A stretch of DNA of 64,000 bases from assembly GCA_038501785.1 (NCBI GenBank), contig JBAMJR010000040.1, positions 11,237,501 through 11,301,500 on the forward strand. The letters run 5' to 3'. Position numbers and translations under genes: made by a program. Within the stretch, counting starts at the first letter, position 1. Each line of letters opens with the position of its first letter. This document shows positions 1-11,234 of the stretch, in pieces. The notes beneath the pieces were generated by a model. It had not been told where the DNA came from. It did not search any database and was given only the letters and a program-made list of their open reading frames with translations. This stretch comes from Myoxocephalus aenaeus (taxonomy: Eukaryota > Chordata > Actinopteri > Perciformes > Cottidae).

Positions 1-416
1 CACACAGCACAATGCAGAGCTCAAGGCTACACAAACCTGAATGCCACAAAAGATGACCTATGTAATTTAGATGAGGAAAACAACTACATTGGAGAGTCAA
101 GAAACTCTCGCCTTCAATTGGTTCAAGGCCAATTTGCTTCCCAGAGACATATCTCAGAACCTAAAAAAAAAATATCTGCATGGCTAAAACATAAGTGACA
201 TTTTTTGCAATACAATATATTTGTAAAAAAAAAAAAATGTATTTAATGTTCAAATGTATTTGCTTGCTTTCTATTATGTTTACTTTCTGAGGGGCTTTTT
301 TGTCCCCACTGTGATCAAGATTAGGAATGGTACAAGGCACTGGACAAAGAAGTAGGATGTTAGTCAGGGTACAGGGATGACACACAATAGAATGAGAAGT
401 GGGAAAAGTGAGTTAC
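1..416. other. KCNAB intron, left edge
   Basis: AT-rich intron sequence with short A runs (165-173, 225-237). I see no coding exon on either strand. Confidence 0.6.
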
Positions 417-511
417 CTTAAGCGAGGCACGTGAATAAGAGGGAATGCCATGTTTATACTTCCCTGAGAGGATCCCACAGGCCAATGGAGACCATGCCAT
501 AGCTCCAATGC
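417..511 (-). CDS. kcnab2-like: KCNAB exon: IGAMAWSPLACGILSGKY...SRASLK
   Basis: A 95-nt exon, acceptor GGGAATGCAG, donor AAG|GTAACT. It encodes GIGAMAWSPLACGILSGKY then KHGIPSYSRASLK, the NADPH-clamping loop with conserved SPLACG, Lys and Arg. The next exon, expected to begin near YQWLK, is not found in positions 1-416 on the minus strand. Confidence 0.95.
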
Positions 512-805
512 CTGCATTCCCAAAACAGGCCTTGTAATTGACCAAATCACACGCAAATGTATTCTGTGTTCAATTATTAACAGTTTATTGACGTTTTACA
601 ATATGGGGGATTTTGAGGTTTGGATTAGCATCAGGTTCAAGCTGATACAGTTCAAATATAACTTAACAGTTCACCCCAAAATCCAAAATAGATATTTCCC
701 TCTTGCCTGCTGAGACATTTATCAATCTAGATTGTTTTTGTGTGAGTTTCCCAGTTTTGGAAATATCAGCCGTCGAGATGTCTGCCTTTTCTCCAAAGTA
801 TGTGT

Positions 806-1050
806 GGCTCAGAGATAAAGCAGGTTGTCTTCCAATCTGAAGATGTGTGGTTTTGATCCCCTGCTCACAAGTCAATGTGTCCTTGGTCAATACACTTGAC
901 TGGTTCCCTAGACTCTGCCACCGATGAATGATTGAGAATTTGTTCAGTCCTGATAGTCAGGTGGCAGCTTCAATCTGGTGTATGAAAGTGTGTGTTAACG
1001 TACGAATGATAACATGTACTGTAAAGTGCTTTGAGTGGTCAGAATGCAAG
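806..1050 (+). repeat. tRNA-type SINE, degraded
   Basis: Starts with a tRNA-like segment (GGCTCAGAGATAAAGCAGG as box A region; box B-like GGTTTTGATCCCC near 849-861). The SINE body typical of fish follows (TGTCCTTGGTCAATACACTTG, mutated), then a LINE-derived tail (AAAGTGCTTTGAGTGGTC at 1022-1039). The order and motifs match teleost tRNA SINEs. Boundaries are approximate and the subfamily is not assigned. Confidence 0.7.
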
Positions 1051-1425
1051 CCATTTTATCATTTAAAATTCAAAGAGCAAAAATAATAAACATTTACAAA
1101 ACATTACCCAATTACTCAAGATAATCCAGATAATCAGATAATACTGATATCTCCAAAACTAGGCAACTCACAAACAAATGATCTTTATTGATAAATAGTT
1201 CTGCATGGAGAACTATTACTTTTGGTTTGGGGGTATACTGTCCCTTTAATACTAATGGCCTGAACTAAATTAATAGTACACTTCAATTTCCCAACGATTA
1301 GCAAGGTACACAATAAAACATAATAAACATAAAAAAATAGAACTCACTATACTAATGAAGAAAGTGAGTTATTCATTATCGTAATTATTAGGAGAGATTT
1401 CTCACAGACTATGACAGGTGCTTAC

Positions 1426-1546
1426 CTATCTTGTGGAAGAGTTCAGGGAGTTGCACTTCTACCTTCTCCCTCTGGAACATGTGGTACTCTGCTTGTTCAC
1501 AGATAGGTGGGATCTGGTTGAACTGTCGAGCCACTGAGTATGCCTC
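1426..1546 (-). CDS. kcnab2-like: KCNAB exon: EAYSVARQFN...LPELFHKI
   Basis: A 121-nt exon, acceptor GTGAGGTAG, donor G|GTAAGC. It encodes EAYSVARQFNQIPPICEQ then AEYHMFQREKVEVQLP and ELFHKI. It includes the conserved Gln of CEQAEYH. LFHKI is the KCNAB2-type spelling; KCNAB1 and KCNAB3 have LYHKI. Confidence 0.96.
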
Positions 1547-1893
1547 CTACCTCACAGGGGAAAAAACAGTTATACAAGTCTTCACTGATCCAAATGTGTT
1601 TGACCAACTCCAAACACACACACACACCCATGGCAAATTTACCCAAATCCAATGTGCATGAATTGAATTTAAAAATGAGAAAACTGATCTCAAATTAACC
1701 CAAGGATAATTGGACAATAATTGGATAATTGGACAACAAAGACAATCTAAAAATGCACCCGAACAAACCCAGACAAGATATATTTATATAAACATTAACA
1801 ATTACAATAATAATAATGCTATTACTGTGACAGTAAAATCGTTTAGCTTCCAGCTTTTCTTGCATTGTGATTCAGCTCTGGGATTCTTTAGAT

Positions 1894-2119
1894 CAGTGAT
1901 TCTCAACTGGTGGGTCGCAGGTCATTTTTAAACGACTATAAAAGGGAACTAGTTTTTTCTTGTTGGCATACTGTGATATTCTTTACTATGTCAGGTTCAA
2001 ACTGCACCATCTTTTCATCAAATCAATTTGAGAACTTGAACATTTTCCTGTATTTGGGTTCAGGCTCGTCATTCAGGGGCGACGGTGGGTCCCACACCCA
2101 GACCAGTTGAGAACCACTG
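1894..2119. mobile_element. hAT-type MITE, 226 bp
   Basis: Left end CAGTGATTCTCAACTGG and right end CCAGTTGAGAACCACTG are imperfect inverted repeats of each other. The interior has no long reading frame. A reversed relative starts at 32371 (CAGTGGTTCTCAACTGGTCT). The CAGTGGTTCTCAA terminus is typical of hAT-family elements. I could not see a clear 8-bp target duplication. Confidence 0.7.
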
Positions 2120-2448
2120 ACCGTTTTGCTTCAAGGTTTTACTACAAGGCTCTTTAGCAGTGCAGTTCAATGCTTTTGGGCTTCAAAATGTTGTTTCCTT
2201 TTTTCTCAAATATTACAGCTTTTCAGCATTCCAATGCATTTTCAGCAGCAAATTCATCAGTTTCCAATGAATTCCCTCAATCATTTTACTGTGCACCTGA
2301 GTCTGTTAACTCTGCTAACACGTGGTAGAATTCGAAGGAGCCTAGAAATTACAACAGTGATTTCAGGAACTCAGGTGGGTCGAATCTCGGTCATAAGGAA
2401 TTACATGGACCTGTGAAGGTGTTATTTTAGACTTGCATGTGAACTCAC

Positions 2449-2534
2449 CATGATTTCCATAGAGGTCCATCTTGAGGTCCCCCAATACATGGCCATCCCC
2501 TGGTTGATCACATGGGTCATTGCTCTCACCGTCT
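2449..2534 (-). CDS. kcnab2-like: KCNAB exon: TVRAMTHVINQGMAMYWGTSRW
   Basis: An 86-nt exon, acceptor TTTTGTAG, donor ATG|GTGAGT. It encodes ETVRAMTHVINQGMAMYW then GTSRWTSMEIM, with the Ser-Arg pair that contacts the NADPH nicotinamide and ribose in Kv-beta2. Confidence 0.96.
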
Positions 2535-2832
2535 CTACAAAATATATTCAAATTAGATTTGTAACAATGCTTCAGCAGTCACCTGACTGACTACAAAAGA
2601 CAGATAAAAACAAGAAAATACTCGGTGAGGGCTTATGGTTGCTTATGATAAGCAAGTGCAATAACTGACTTGGCTAACCAATAAATACATTATCTGTTAA
2701 ACTGCTCCATCATGCCACCATTGTTTTGGCAAGTTAAAGTTTTAAGAATGTGTTGAATGAGGCTGATCCTCGTGCAGACCTTTTGGAATGGTGTTTATTA
2801 AACAAAGTGAATATTTATTAGATATAGTTGCT

Positions 2833-3014
2833 AGACAGAGACAGACAGATAGACAGACATATTGATAGACAGACAGAGAGACAGGCAGAAATATTGATAG
2901 ATAGGGATGGATGGAAAACATTATATTGCCACAGCTTTGATGGGAGCAGGGGTGGTTCGATAGTCAGGGACTGCCACAGAGATTTTTGGATGAGTCTGGT
3001 AAACAATATATAAT

Positions 3015-3057
<43 letters not shown>

Positions 3058-3058
3058 C
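2833..3058. repeat. GACA/GATA and TTA microsatellites
   Basis: 2833-2905 is an impure array of GACA and GATA units; 3005-3058 is a (TTA/TAA)n array. Short unique intron sequence lies between them. Confidence 0.9.
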
Positions 3059-3187
3059 AATATTACTTTAAATACACAGCTAACTGTCAAAAAACAGCTC
3101 TCTCAGTTGCAAGCTAAGATTACATTTTATTTTATTTAATATTTAGAAGCTTATGCAAATATTTTTGAACTAGCCCACATTGTGAAT

Positions 3188-3645
3188 GGGGGGGGGGTCG
3201 GCAACCCGCTGCTCCGGAGCCGCATGCGGCTCATTAGCCCCTCTGTTGCGGCTCCCTGAGGCTTTAAACAAATCTTTCAAATGGAACTCCTCTTATCTTG
3301 GAGTTTGAGGTGATATTGGGTCACTGAAAAAAAAACTTTAACTAAAATGTGCATCACATCCTCTGATGTTGCTGTCAAGCACCTTCCCCTGCAGGTGGCT
3401 CTAATCGTGATTTGCAGAGCTTCACCCTCGCTAAACTATCAATGGATAGAGAAAAAAAAAAGAAAAGTCACGGAGAAAAGTAGAGCGTTTAATTCTGCGT
3501 GGACGTACTCATTTGCTTTCACTGCCAACGATACTGTCTGACCTGTATGCTTGACATGTGGCGAGAAATTAGCAAACAACAATTTTTTGGGGTGGAAAAA
3601 AGAGCAAAGTGGCTCTTTGGATAGGAAAGGTTGCTGACCCCCTGG
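3188..3645. mobile_element. hAT non-autonomous element with BED-finger scrap
   Basis: Left end GGGGGTCGGCAACCCG after a G run, right end GGTTGCTGACCCCCTGG: inverted termini of the CAGGGGTCGGCAACC class found in hAT/Charlie-like elements. Just past the left end is a GC-rich segment with CGCATGCGG. At 3444-3600 the plus strand reads KRKVTEKSRAFNSAWTYSF, then after one stop codon PVCLTCGEKLANNNF. This resembles the start of a BED zinc-finger hAT transposase (CLTCGE is the Cys pair). The core of the transposase is deleted. Confidence 0.7.
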
Positions 3646-4660
3646 TATAGTGATTACCGTAGGAGTTGTCCCTATTGTTATCCTGACCACACATGAGAGT
3701 AGATTATATACATGGTTCTATAAATACAAGAAAAATAGTAGTTACTCGATGTTACTTCAATTCTATATTTACGAGAACTGCAAGGAGGCCAGGTGGAAGT
3801 GAAACAGAGCCTTGACGAGGTCATAAGATGTTACACAAAATCAGATTAAACTGTATTTATGTATAGCCATTTCTTACACCAGACGTAATATAATGCGGAC
3901 CTGCCGATGTGCAATGTCATCAATAGCATCTTTAAACGTTTTATCAATTGATGGTTTTCATGAGGTGATGCAGCCCCATTTGCATCTATTTCCCACATCC
4001 AGGCTATCTGAATAATAATATTGATGAAAAAAAGAATAAGCCTTATTTAAAACAATGTCAATATTTTAGATCTGATAGATGGAAATGAAAATAAGAGAGA
4101 TGGTCTTTTCTCCCACTTTAGGTGTCTCTAGACACGTGTATTTTGTGAAAAGGTCTATTTTGCATAATATGTCGTAATATCATGCTCCACACCTTGATCC
4201 ATGAAAGGAGCCGTGTCTAAGCTGGCATGTCTCCTAACATTTAAACTTGTGTAATGCTTCTTGAGGTCAGCTAGGCCCCGTACAGTCCTCACAAACATCT
4301 GCTTGTTCATACTGAGTGCGTCCAGAGAAGCTCCAAGTAGGACCTCTTCTCTTCAGTAGTCTTAGTTTTTAAAAACTGAACCCATTGAAATGTTGTGTGT
4401 GTGGCCGTGTCGTGGAGGTGCACAGCTTAGCACTCCTCTAGGCACAGTCGCCCAGACCACAACTGCACTGCACCAACTGCACCGTCAGCAAGAAGCACTA
4501 GATTTTAAAGTGTATTTGTAAATCAGAACAGGTGGTTTGTCTTATAATAGGCAATGCTGTAATCAGGACAACCAGCATTCCCAACCAATCCTCAATATAA
4601 TGTCCCTTTCATAGAAAGAAAATAGACCAGACTCTGATATCGGAGGATAAGCACACCCAC
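3646..4660. other. KCNAB intron, no feature recognised
   Basis: About 1 kb of AT-rich intron between the hAT element and the exon at 4661. I see no exon, repeat end or RNA gene. Confidence 0.5.
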
Positions 4661-4747
4661 CTTCAATAGGTGTGTTCGGATCTGGTCGATTAGCGAAAAC
4701 CACATCTATGTACTCCAGTTGAAGTCTCTCTAGTGATGCCCTTAGAC
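4661..4747 (-). CDS. kcnab2-like: KCNAB exon: GLRASLERLQLEYIDVVFANRP
   Basis: An 87-nt exon, acceptor TGAAAAAG, donor G|GTGGGT. It encodes GLRASLERLQLEYIDVV then FANRPDPNTPIE, including the active-site Asn of FANRPD. The intron between it and the previous exon is only about 200 nt. Confidence 0.96.
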
Positions 4748-4949
4748 CTTTTTCATGAAGATAATTGCATATGTATTACGTATTATCACAATACGACCAC
4801 AACAAACAAGCATTCTGATGTTATGTGGCTGTGGTGACACATGCAGCAATAAACAACTTTGTGTTTTGGGGTTTTTCAACCCCCAAAAGATATTTTGGTT
4901 GTGAAGACAAAGTGCTTTAGTTATTTACATAAGTTATTCAAAATCTTAC

Positions 4950-4993
4950 CCTCGATTATATGTTTTCTAGACAATCCTCTTTCCATTTCTGCT
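4950..4993 (-). CDS. kcnab2-like: KCNAB exon: AEMERGLSRKHIIE
   Basis: A 44-nt exon, acceptor TTTTTCAG, donor G|GTAAGA. It encodes AEMERGLSRKHIIE (AETERGLSRKHIIE in most relatives). Some 10 kb of intron, including the L2 LINE, separates it from the exon before it. Confidence 0.95.
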
Positions 4994-5625
4994 CTGAAAA
5001 ACAAACTTAAATGTCAGAGGTCAAGATGTGAAAACTAGAACATTTCAAATTAATTTATTGCTATATTGAATAGGTTGGAGTAACTGGATCATATTCTTTA
5101 AAAATAGCTTATGTTTCTGTGCATGCAGAGCCTCCAGAGGTTGCATTACACACAGGGATTCAATAGTTGTTTTGTTTGTATTGTTATTTGATAAATAATA
5201 AAAACATGTTGTAAAGGGTAAATTGGTGTTTTTTTATACATGCGTCTAATTGCGACGGGTAAAAAAGTACTATAAGGATAGAGATTAGATCGGAATCAGC
5301 TCCAATAAGAAGGTAATTAGTGATCTTAACCAGGGCTAGTTGGACAATGTATGTGGACAGTGTCATGGGGCCTCCTCAACTGGGCTCAACCAGGAAAAAA
5401 GGATACAGATGGAAGAACATTTTGCGCAAGATTGAGACTTTAGCTCACCTGCTGCTTGGATTTAGTCATTTAGGACATACATCAAAATCCAACCTTCATA
5501 AAGGTTGTGTACAATAGACCATCAAACCATGTTAAGCTACTAAATGTTTTGATGTTGGACCCCAGATCTCTTGGTACCAAGATTGGTAAATTCCATACTA
5601 GATACATACATGTAGATGTGGTTAA

Positions 5626-8600
5626 TTCAATTCAATTCAGTTTATTTTATATAGCCCAACATCACAAATACAAGTTTGCCTCGGAGGGCTTTACAATCTG
5701 TACACATAACATCCTGTCCCGGGACCTCACATCGGATCAGGAAAAACTCCCCTAGAAAGATAGTAAAAACCCTTTTACAGGGAAAAAAGGGAAGAAACCT
5801 GAGGGAGAGCAACAGAGGAGGATCCCTCTCCCCGGATGGACAGAAGCAATAGATGTCATGTGGCCAGAATGAATAGCGTAGTTACAGCACATTCAATGAA
5901 TATGACAGAAATTATTCATATAATGAGTATTAGGCATGGTCCATGATCCTGATAATCCATGAAGCAGAAGGCGGTAGAGAGGAGGGGGGCATCAGAAGGG
6001 CCATGGCAGCAGGCAGGACCGGTTCCAGGCCGGTTCCATCAGCAGGGCCATGGCAGCAGGCAGGACCGGTTCCAGGCAGCCATGGATCCATGGCAGGAGG
6101 GGTGGGTGGGGGGGCGGCAGGACCCGGGGCAGGACCCGGGGTAGGACCCGGGGCAGGACCGGTTCCAGGCAGCCATGAATCCATGGAAAAAGAAAGTAGA
6201 GTTAGTAATGTGCATTGAAGAGACAATAGTTTATCCAGATGGAGAGAAAGAAGAGGAGAGGAGGAGTGAAAGAGGAAGAGAAGAGAAGCGAAAGAGGAAG
6301 AGAAGAGGAGCTCAGTGTATCCTAAGATGTCCCCCAGCAGTCTAGGCCTATAGCAGCATATCTAGGGGCTGGACCAGGGCAAACCTGAGCCAGCCCTAAC
6401 TATAAGCCTGAAACAGCCCTAAGTATAAGCGCTATCAAAGAGGAAAGTCTTAAGTCTACTCTTAAATGAGGTGACTGTGTCTGCCCCCCGGACTGAAAGT
6501 GGAAGCTGATTCCACAGAAGAGGAGCACGATAACTGAAAGCTCTAGCCCCCAACCTACTTTTTAAGACTCTGGGAACCACAAGTAACCCTGCATTCAGTG
6601 AGCGTAACGCTCTGGTGGGGTAATATGGCACTATAAGCTCTTTAAGATATGATGGTGCATCACCAGCTAAGGCTTTATAGGTGAGGAGGAGGATTTTAAA
6701 TATGATTCTCGATCTTACAGGAAGCCAGTGGAGAGCAGCTAGTACAGGAGTAATGTGATCTCTCTTCCGAGTCCTTGTTAGTACACGAGCTGCAGCATTC
6801 TGGATCAGCTGGAGAGACCCAAGGGACTTTCCGGAGCAGCCTGATAATACGGAGTTACAGTAATCCAGTCTTGAAGTAACAAATGCGTGGATCAATGTTT
6901 CTGCATCGCTTTGAGACAGGATGTGCCGGATCTTTGAGATGTTCCGTAGGTGAAAAAAGGCAGTCCTTGAGATCTGTTTCACGTGGGAGCCAAAGGATAG
7001 GTCCTGGTCAAAAATAACTCCGAGATTCCTTACGGTGGTGGTGGATGCCAGAGCGATGCCATCCAGGGAAACCATATCGTCAGATAGTTGATTTCTGAGG
7101 TGTTCTGGGCCGAGTAGAATAACTTCAGTCTTGTCAGAGTTCAGCAACAGGAAGTTGCAGGTCATCCAGGTTTTGATGTCTTTAAGACACGCTTGAAGTT
7201 TAGTGACCTGGTGGATTTCATCTGGCTTGATTGACAGATATAGTTGAGTATCATCGGCATAACAGTGAAAGTTTATGGAGTGTTTTCTGATAATATTGCC
7301 TAAAGGAAGCATATACAAGGTGAATAAAATTGGTCCAAGCACAGAACCTTGTGGAACTCCATGACGAACGGCGGTGGTCATCGAGGCCTCATCGTTTACA
7401 AATACAAACTGAGATCGATCTGATAAATACGACTTAAACCAGCTTAATGCTGTACCTTTAATACCAATTGACTGGTCTAGTCTCTGTAATAAGATGCCAT
7501 GGTCAATGGTGTCAAATGCTGCACTAAGGTCTAACAGGACAAGTACAGAGACAAGTCCCCTATCTGATGCAACTAGAAGGTCATTAGTAATTGTCACTAG
7601 TGCTGTCTCTGTGCTATGATGCTTTCTAAATCCTGACTGAAATTCCTCAAATAAACTATTGTTATGTAAAAAGTCGCACAACTGATTTGCGACTACCTTC
7701 TCCAGTATCTTAGAGAGGAAGGGAAGGTTAGAGATAGGTCTGTAGTTAGCCAACACCTCTGGATCCAGGGTGGGCTTTTTAAGAAGAGGTTTAATTACAG
7801 CTACTTTAAAAGACTGTGGTACATGACCCATTAGTAAAGACCCATTGATAATATCTAGTACAGAGGCACAAATTAAGGGTAAAACTTCTTTAAACAGCTT
7901 TGTCGGAACAGGGTCTAGGAGACAGGTAGAAGATTTAGAAGTAGAAACCATTGAAGACAGTTGGTCGAGGTTGATGGTAAAAAATCCATCCAGACGCACA
8001 ACAGGGCCCACAGCCTCCTCCATGGTCATCCCACCTGAGGATGGACCGGCAGTAGTCGAGGGCAGGAGATCACCGATCCTGTCTCTAATGGCCATAATCT
8101 TATCATTGAAGAAGTTCATAAAGTCATTACTACTGAGGTCTATAGGAATACACGGATCCACCGAGCTATGACTCTCAGCCAGCCTGGCCACAGTGCTAAA
8201 GAGAAACCTAGGGTTGCTCTTGTTTTTCTCTATTAGTGATGAGTAGTAGGCTCCTCTGGCATTACGGAGGGCCTTCTTATATGTTCTCAGACTATCCCGC
8301 CAGACCAACCGGGACTCCTCCAGACCGTTGGAACGCCATATGCCCTCAAGCTTCCGTGATGCTTGCTTCAATATGCGGGTCTGAGGGTTGTACCATGGAG
8401 CGAGCCTCCTTTGCTTAATGATCCTCTTTTTTAGAGGGGCTATCGAGTCCAGCGTCACTCTCAGTGAGCCAGTAGCACTATCGACGAGCTGATCAATCTG
8501 GGAGGGAGTAAAGTTAGCACAGGAGTCCTCTGTTATATTGAGACATGGTAATGAATCAAATACAGAAGGAATCGCTTCCTTAAATCTAGCAACAGCACCG

Positions 8601-9345
8601 TCAGTTAGACATCTGGTGTAAAAACTCTTGCCTAACGCTGTACAATCTGGTAGCATAAACTCAAAAGTTATAAGACAATGGTCTGATAAAAGAGGGTTCT
8701 GTGGAAACACTACTAAGTGCTCCACATCAATGCCATATGTAAGAACAAGGTCGAGGGTGTGGTTAAAGCAGTGAGTCGGTTCCTGTACTCTCTGACAGAA
8801 GCCAATCGAATCTAACAATAAGCTAAATGCAACACTAAGGCTATCATTGCTAACATCCACATGAATATTAAAATCACCTACAATAATAACCTTATCAGTC
8901 TTAAGGACCAAACTTGACAAAAACTCAGAAAATTCAGATATAAATTCGGAGTACAAACCTGGTGCTCGGTATACCACGACAAACAGAATCGGCTGTACTG
9001 TTTTCCAGGTTGGATGTGAAATACTAAGAACGAGGCTTTCAAATGAGTTGCAGCTCAATCCAGGTTTAGGACCCATCAGCAGACCCGAGTCAAAGATGGC
9101 AGCTACTCCACCTCCTCGGCCGGTGTCTCGAGGAATGTGCATATTAACATGACTTGGAGGAGTAGATTCATTTAGGCTGACATATTCCTCATGTCTCAGC
9201 CAGGTTTCAGTAAGACAAAATACATCAATATGGTTGTCAGATATTAATTCATTTACTAATACAGCTTTAGAAGACAAAGATCTAATATTTAGGAGTCCAC
9301 ATTTAATTATCCTATCACAATTACAATTTCATAGACTTGGTTTAC
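5626..9345 (-). mobile_element. L2/CR1-type LINE, near full-length ORF2
   Basis: A LINE in the same direction as the host gene. From 5' to 3' on the minus strand: the ORF2 region (about 9330-6419), a 3' UTR with a GC-rich minisatellite around 6000-6170 (units of GCAGGACCGGTTCCAGGC and GGGGCAGGACCCG) and a GA-rich block at 6240-6310, then the terminal segment with GCCTCGGAGGGCTTTACA and a short tail of TTGAATTGAATT-type repeats at 5626-5642. The 5' end is cut close to the start of the endonuclease domain, with no promoter or ORF1 visible. A near-identical 3' end lies at 61318-62575, and related fragments lie at 19.6, 21.8, 28.1-29.5, 29.5-30.2, 31.8 and 32.0 kb. Confidence 0.92.
6419..9277 (-). 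CDS. LINE ORF2: AP endonuclease plus reverse transcriptase, 952 codons open
   Basis: Target-primed reverse transcription protein. The N-terminal APE-type endonuclease shows CLTETWL (Glu at residue 24), VVYRAP (about 101), GDFNIH (about 135-140) and LSDHCLI (about 197). The reverse transcriptase follows: NYRPISNLPFLSKILE, motif A LDLSAAFDTIDHG (about residue 575), motif B GVPQGSVLGPILF and motif C CYADDTQL (about residue 671). The C terminus HWLPVRSRIIFKIL to FKSRLKTFLF is typical of the L2 clade. The listed Met is not the true start: the frame stays open upstream to about 9330 and reads LLNIRSLSS, which supplies the catalytic Asn of the endonuclease. No stop or frameshift interrupts the frame, which is unusual here and points to recent insertion. 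No ORF1 is present. Confidence 0.93.
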   Translation of the reverse strand: MSSKAVLVNELISDNHIDVFCLTETWLRHEEYVSLNESTPPSHVNMHIPRDTGRGGGVAAIFDSGLLMGPKPGLSCNSFESLVLSISHPTWKTVQPILFVVVYRAPGLYSEFISEFSEFLSSLVLKTDKVIIVGDFNIHVDVSNDSLSVAFSLLLDSIGFCQRVQEPTHCFNHTLDLVLTYGIDVEHLVVFPQNPLLSDHCLITFEFMLPDCTALGKSFYTRCLTDGAVARFKEAIPSVFDSLPCLNITEDSCANFTPSQIDQLVDSATGSLRVTLDSIAPLKKRIIKQRRLAPWYNPQTRILKQASRKLEGIWRSNGLEESRLVWRDSLRTYKKALRNARGAYYSSLIEKNKSNPRFLFSTVARLAESHSSVDPCIPIDLSSNDFMNFFNDKIMAIRDRIGDLLPSTTAGPSSGGMTMEEAVGPVVRLDGFFTINLDQLSSMVSTSKSSTCLLDPVPTKLFKEVLPLICASVLDIINGSLLMGHVPQSFKVAVIKPLLKKPTLDPEVLANYRPISNLPFLSKILEKVVANQLCDFLHNNSLFEEFQSGFRKHHSTETALVTITNDLLVASDRGLVSVLVLLDLSAAFDTIDHGILLQRLDQSIGIKGTALSWFKSYLSDRSQFVFVNDEASMTTAVRHGVPQGSVLGPILFTLYMLPLGNIIRKHSINFHCYADDTQLYLSIKPDEIHQVTKLQACLKDIKTWMTCNFLLLNSDKTEVILLGPEHLRNQLSDDMVSLDGIALASTTTVRNLGVIFDQDLSFGSHVKQISRTAFFHLRNISKIRHILSQSDAETLIHAFVTSRLDYCNSVLSGCSGKSLGSLQLIQNAAARVLTRTRKRDHITPVLAALHWLPVRSRIIFKILLLTYKALAGDAPSYLKELIVPYYPTRALRSLNAGLLVVPRVLKSRLGARAFSYRAPLLWNQLPLSVRGADTVTSFKSRLKTFLFDSAYT

Positions 9346-11234
9346 TCCTCACATACCTAAAAACTGATTGATATTGATTGACTACACTGTTTTCCAGATA
9401 TCAAACCACTCACCATGGTGGAAGTGTTGCACTGTACAGAAAACATTGTGTTCATCATATTTCTTAACCTGTTCCAGATCATCTAAAATGTGTGCAACTG
9501 AAACACCTGAGACATCTGCGGTTCCTGTGTGGTGTATACACCGCCCCAATCACCATATCAGGATGAACTCATGAGCATCCAATAGCCACATTTGAACTGC
9601 TTCCTACCAAGTACCCAGATATTGGCCTCCATGTCCATATTGGAGAGCATGAAATCTGCCAAGATAACAAACACTGTCAGGAGGTTCAGAACAACACCAG
9701 AAGTAAGACCATCCATGACATGATTATCACTAACATTAAATTAGTGAACTTGATGTCCAGGATTCTCACTCCCGTTAGCTCAAGTGACCGTAATTGTATT
9801 TTATGGAGTCCGAAATCGAGATTACTCGAGATTTGACAGACAATAGAAAACAGATAGATGCTACTGCTGTCCCCATACCAAACACCTCCCTCCTAATGTT
9901 GCTGAACTGTGGCCAATCTCATTTACAGCTCTGCTCTAGAAAATATGTGAACAGTTTGCTGCGCACTGGATCCTAAATGACATACTGCCAAATCATCATT
10001 TTGGAAGTTTGGCAACCAACAGAACACAATCTAATTAGTTTGAAAGACTACTGTGATGCTTGTGTAAAGTTTGAAAGATAATTACAACAGGTTTTGCCCT
10101 AGTCACTGTAGACAGTGGCATTACAGTGTCTCCTCGATCTTGGGGTGAGACCAGGCCTAATTCCATGGATCTCCAGGTCCATGATTGACTAACATCAGAA
10201 AGTGCGCCATCAGGGACATCTTACTGATTGGAAATAGTCTTCATGTGGATTTACACAGGGAACCTTACTAGGATATATGTTCTTCCTTACATTGATTTAC
10301 AGGAAGCCTTTTGCTCAGCCTCAACTAAATAAATTTGGTGCTCGAGAAAAAACTACACAGGCCACATATGTCCAGTGCTGGAGTATGCAGTCGTGATTTT
10401 AGACCAGGCTAAATGGGTAATAATAATTGTAATGTAATTTAATTCTAAGTCTATTTTAGATTCAGTGGTCTACTTGTTATTGACGTTTCATTAAAACAAC
10501 AAAGTAAAACATTGCATAATGTATTTTGTATTGACGTCAACCACAAAATAACTCAGTGTTAATGACAATTGTCTTTTTTAACCTTTTTTGAAAATGCTGA
10601 AAAAGTCAAAGCACCATAATAAAAGCTGTGAATGAATCGTACTAATTACAACATCACATGGAAAGTTCATTCGAAATGATTACATGTAGTTTGAGCAACC
10701 TTTTCACTGTGGAGAAAACTATTGGTATTACCGTCACCTGTACTGAAGATATTTGCATAATAGGACTATTGAAGGAACATTTTTGGAGTGGAGCATATGA
10801 TCAAAATACATTTGTTGAGCAAATCCAGACTTCTCAGGCACCGGCTTTAAACCTTGAGCTGACATGCTTGTCAAGGTTCCGTCCACAATGCGGGGTTGTC
10901 CTTGTTTCCCCCAGTGTTTTCCCCCTCCCCCTGTGCATGCCTGTGTGTGTGTCGCGTGCACACACTGGCTTCCAGTTACCTTTGATTACTCACACCTGCC
11001 ATCCATCAAGATTAAGGGCAATGTTATGACAACATGTGTGCATATATTAAGCTGGTTTAGTTGAGTTGCCTTTGTCTTCCTTGGAAACTTTCAGTCCACA
11101 TGCTTTTTTATTATCTAACATGCGAGCCCCCAGGTCGTTGGAGTGAAGACCATCCTTCCTTTAGAATGATCTGCGGTTCCAGCAGGGAGTACAATTGTCA
11201 TTAAAAGCTACGTTGGGAACTGTGTAGGTTGTAG
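9346..11234. other. KCNAB intron, nothing firmly recognised
   Basis: Unclassified intron. Around 9410-9720 and 9790-9960 short open stretches occur on the plus strand, but I cannot tie them to a family. The rest shows no repeat ends, exon or RNA gene that I recognise. Confidence 0.45.

Noticed and set aside
2818..3090. Poly-Ile/Leu and Cys-Leu-Ser repeat frame
   Set aside because: Translation of the TTA and GACA/GATA microsatellites.
5930..6226. Open frames on both strands rich in Gly/Pro or Ala (and the same at 61624-61920)
   Set aside because: They are products of the GC-rich minisatellite in the L2 3' UTR, identical in both LINE copies, with no start or splice context.
7845..8171. Plus-strand frame inside the LINE
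   Set aside because: Shadow of the intact ORF2 on the opposite strand; no motif of its own.
10658..11029. 123-codon plus-strand frame
   Set aside because: No recognisable domain, no splice support, mixed low-complexity composition; probably chance in an intron.
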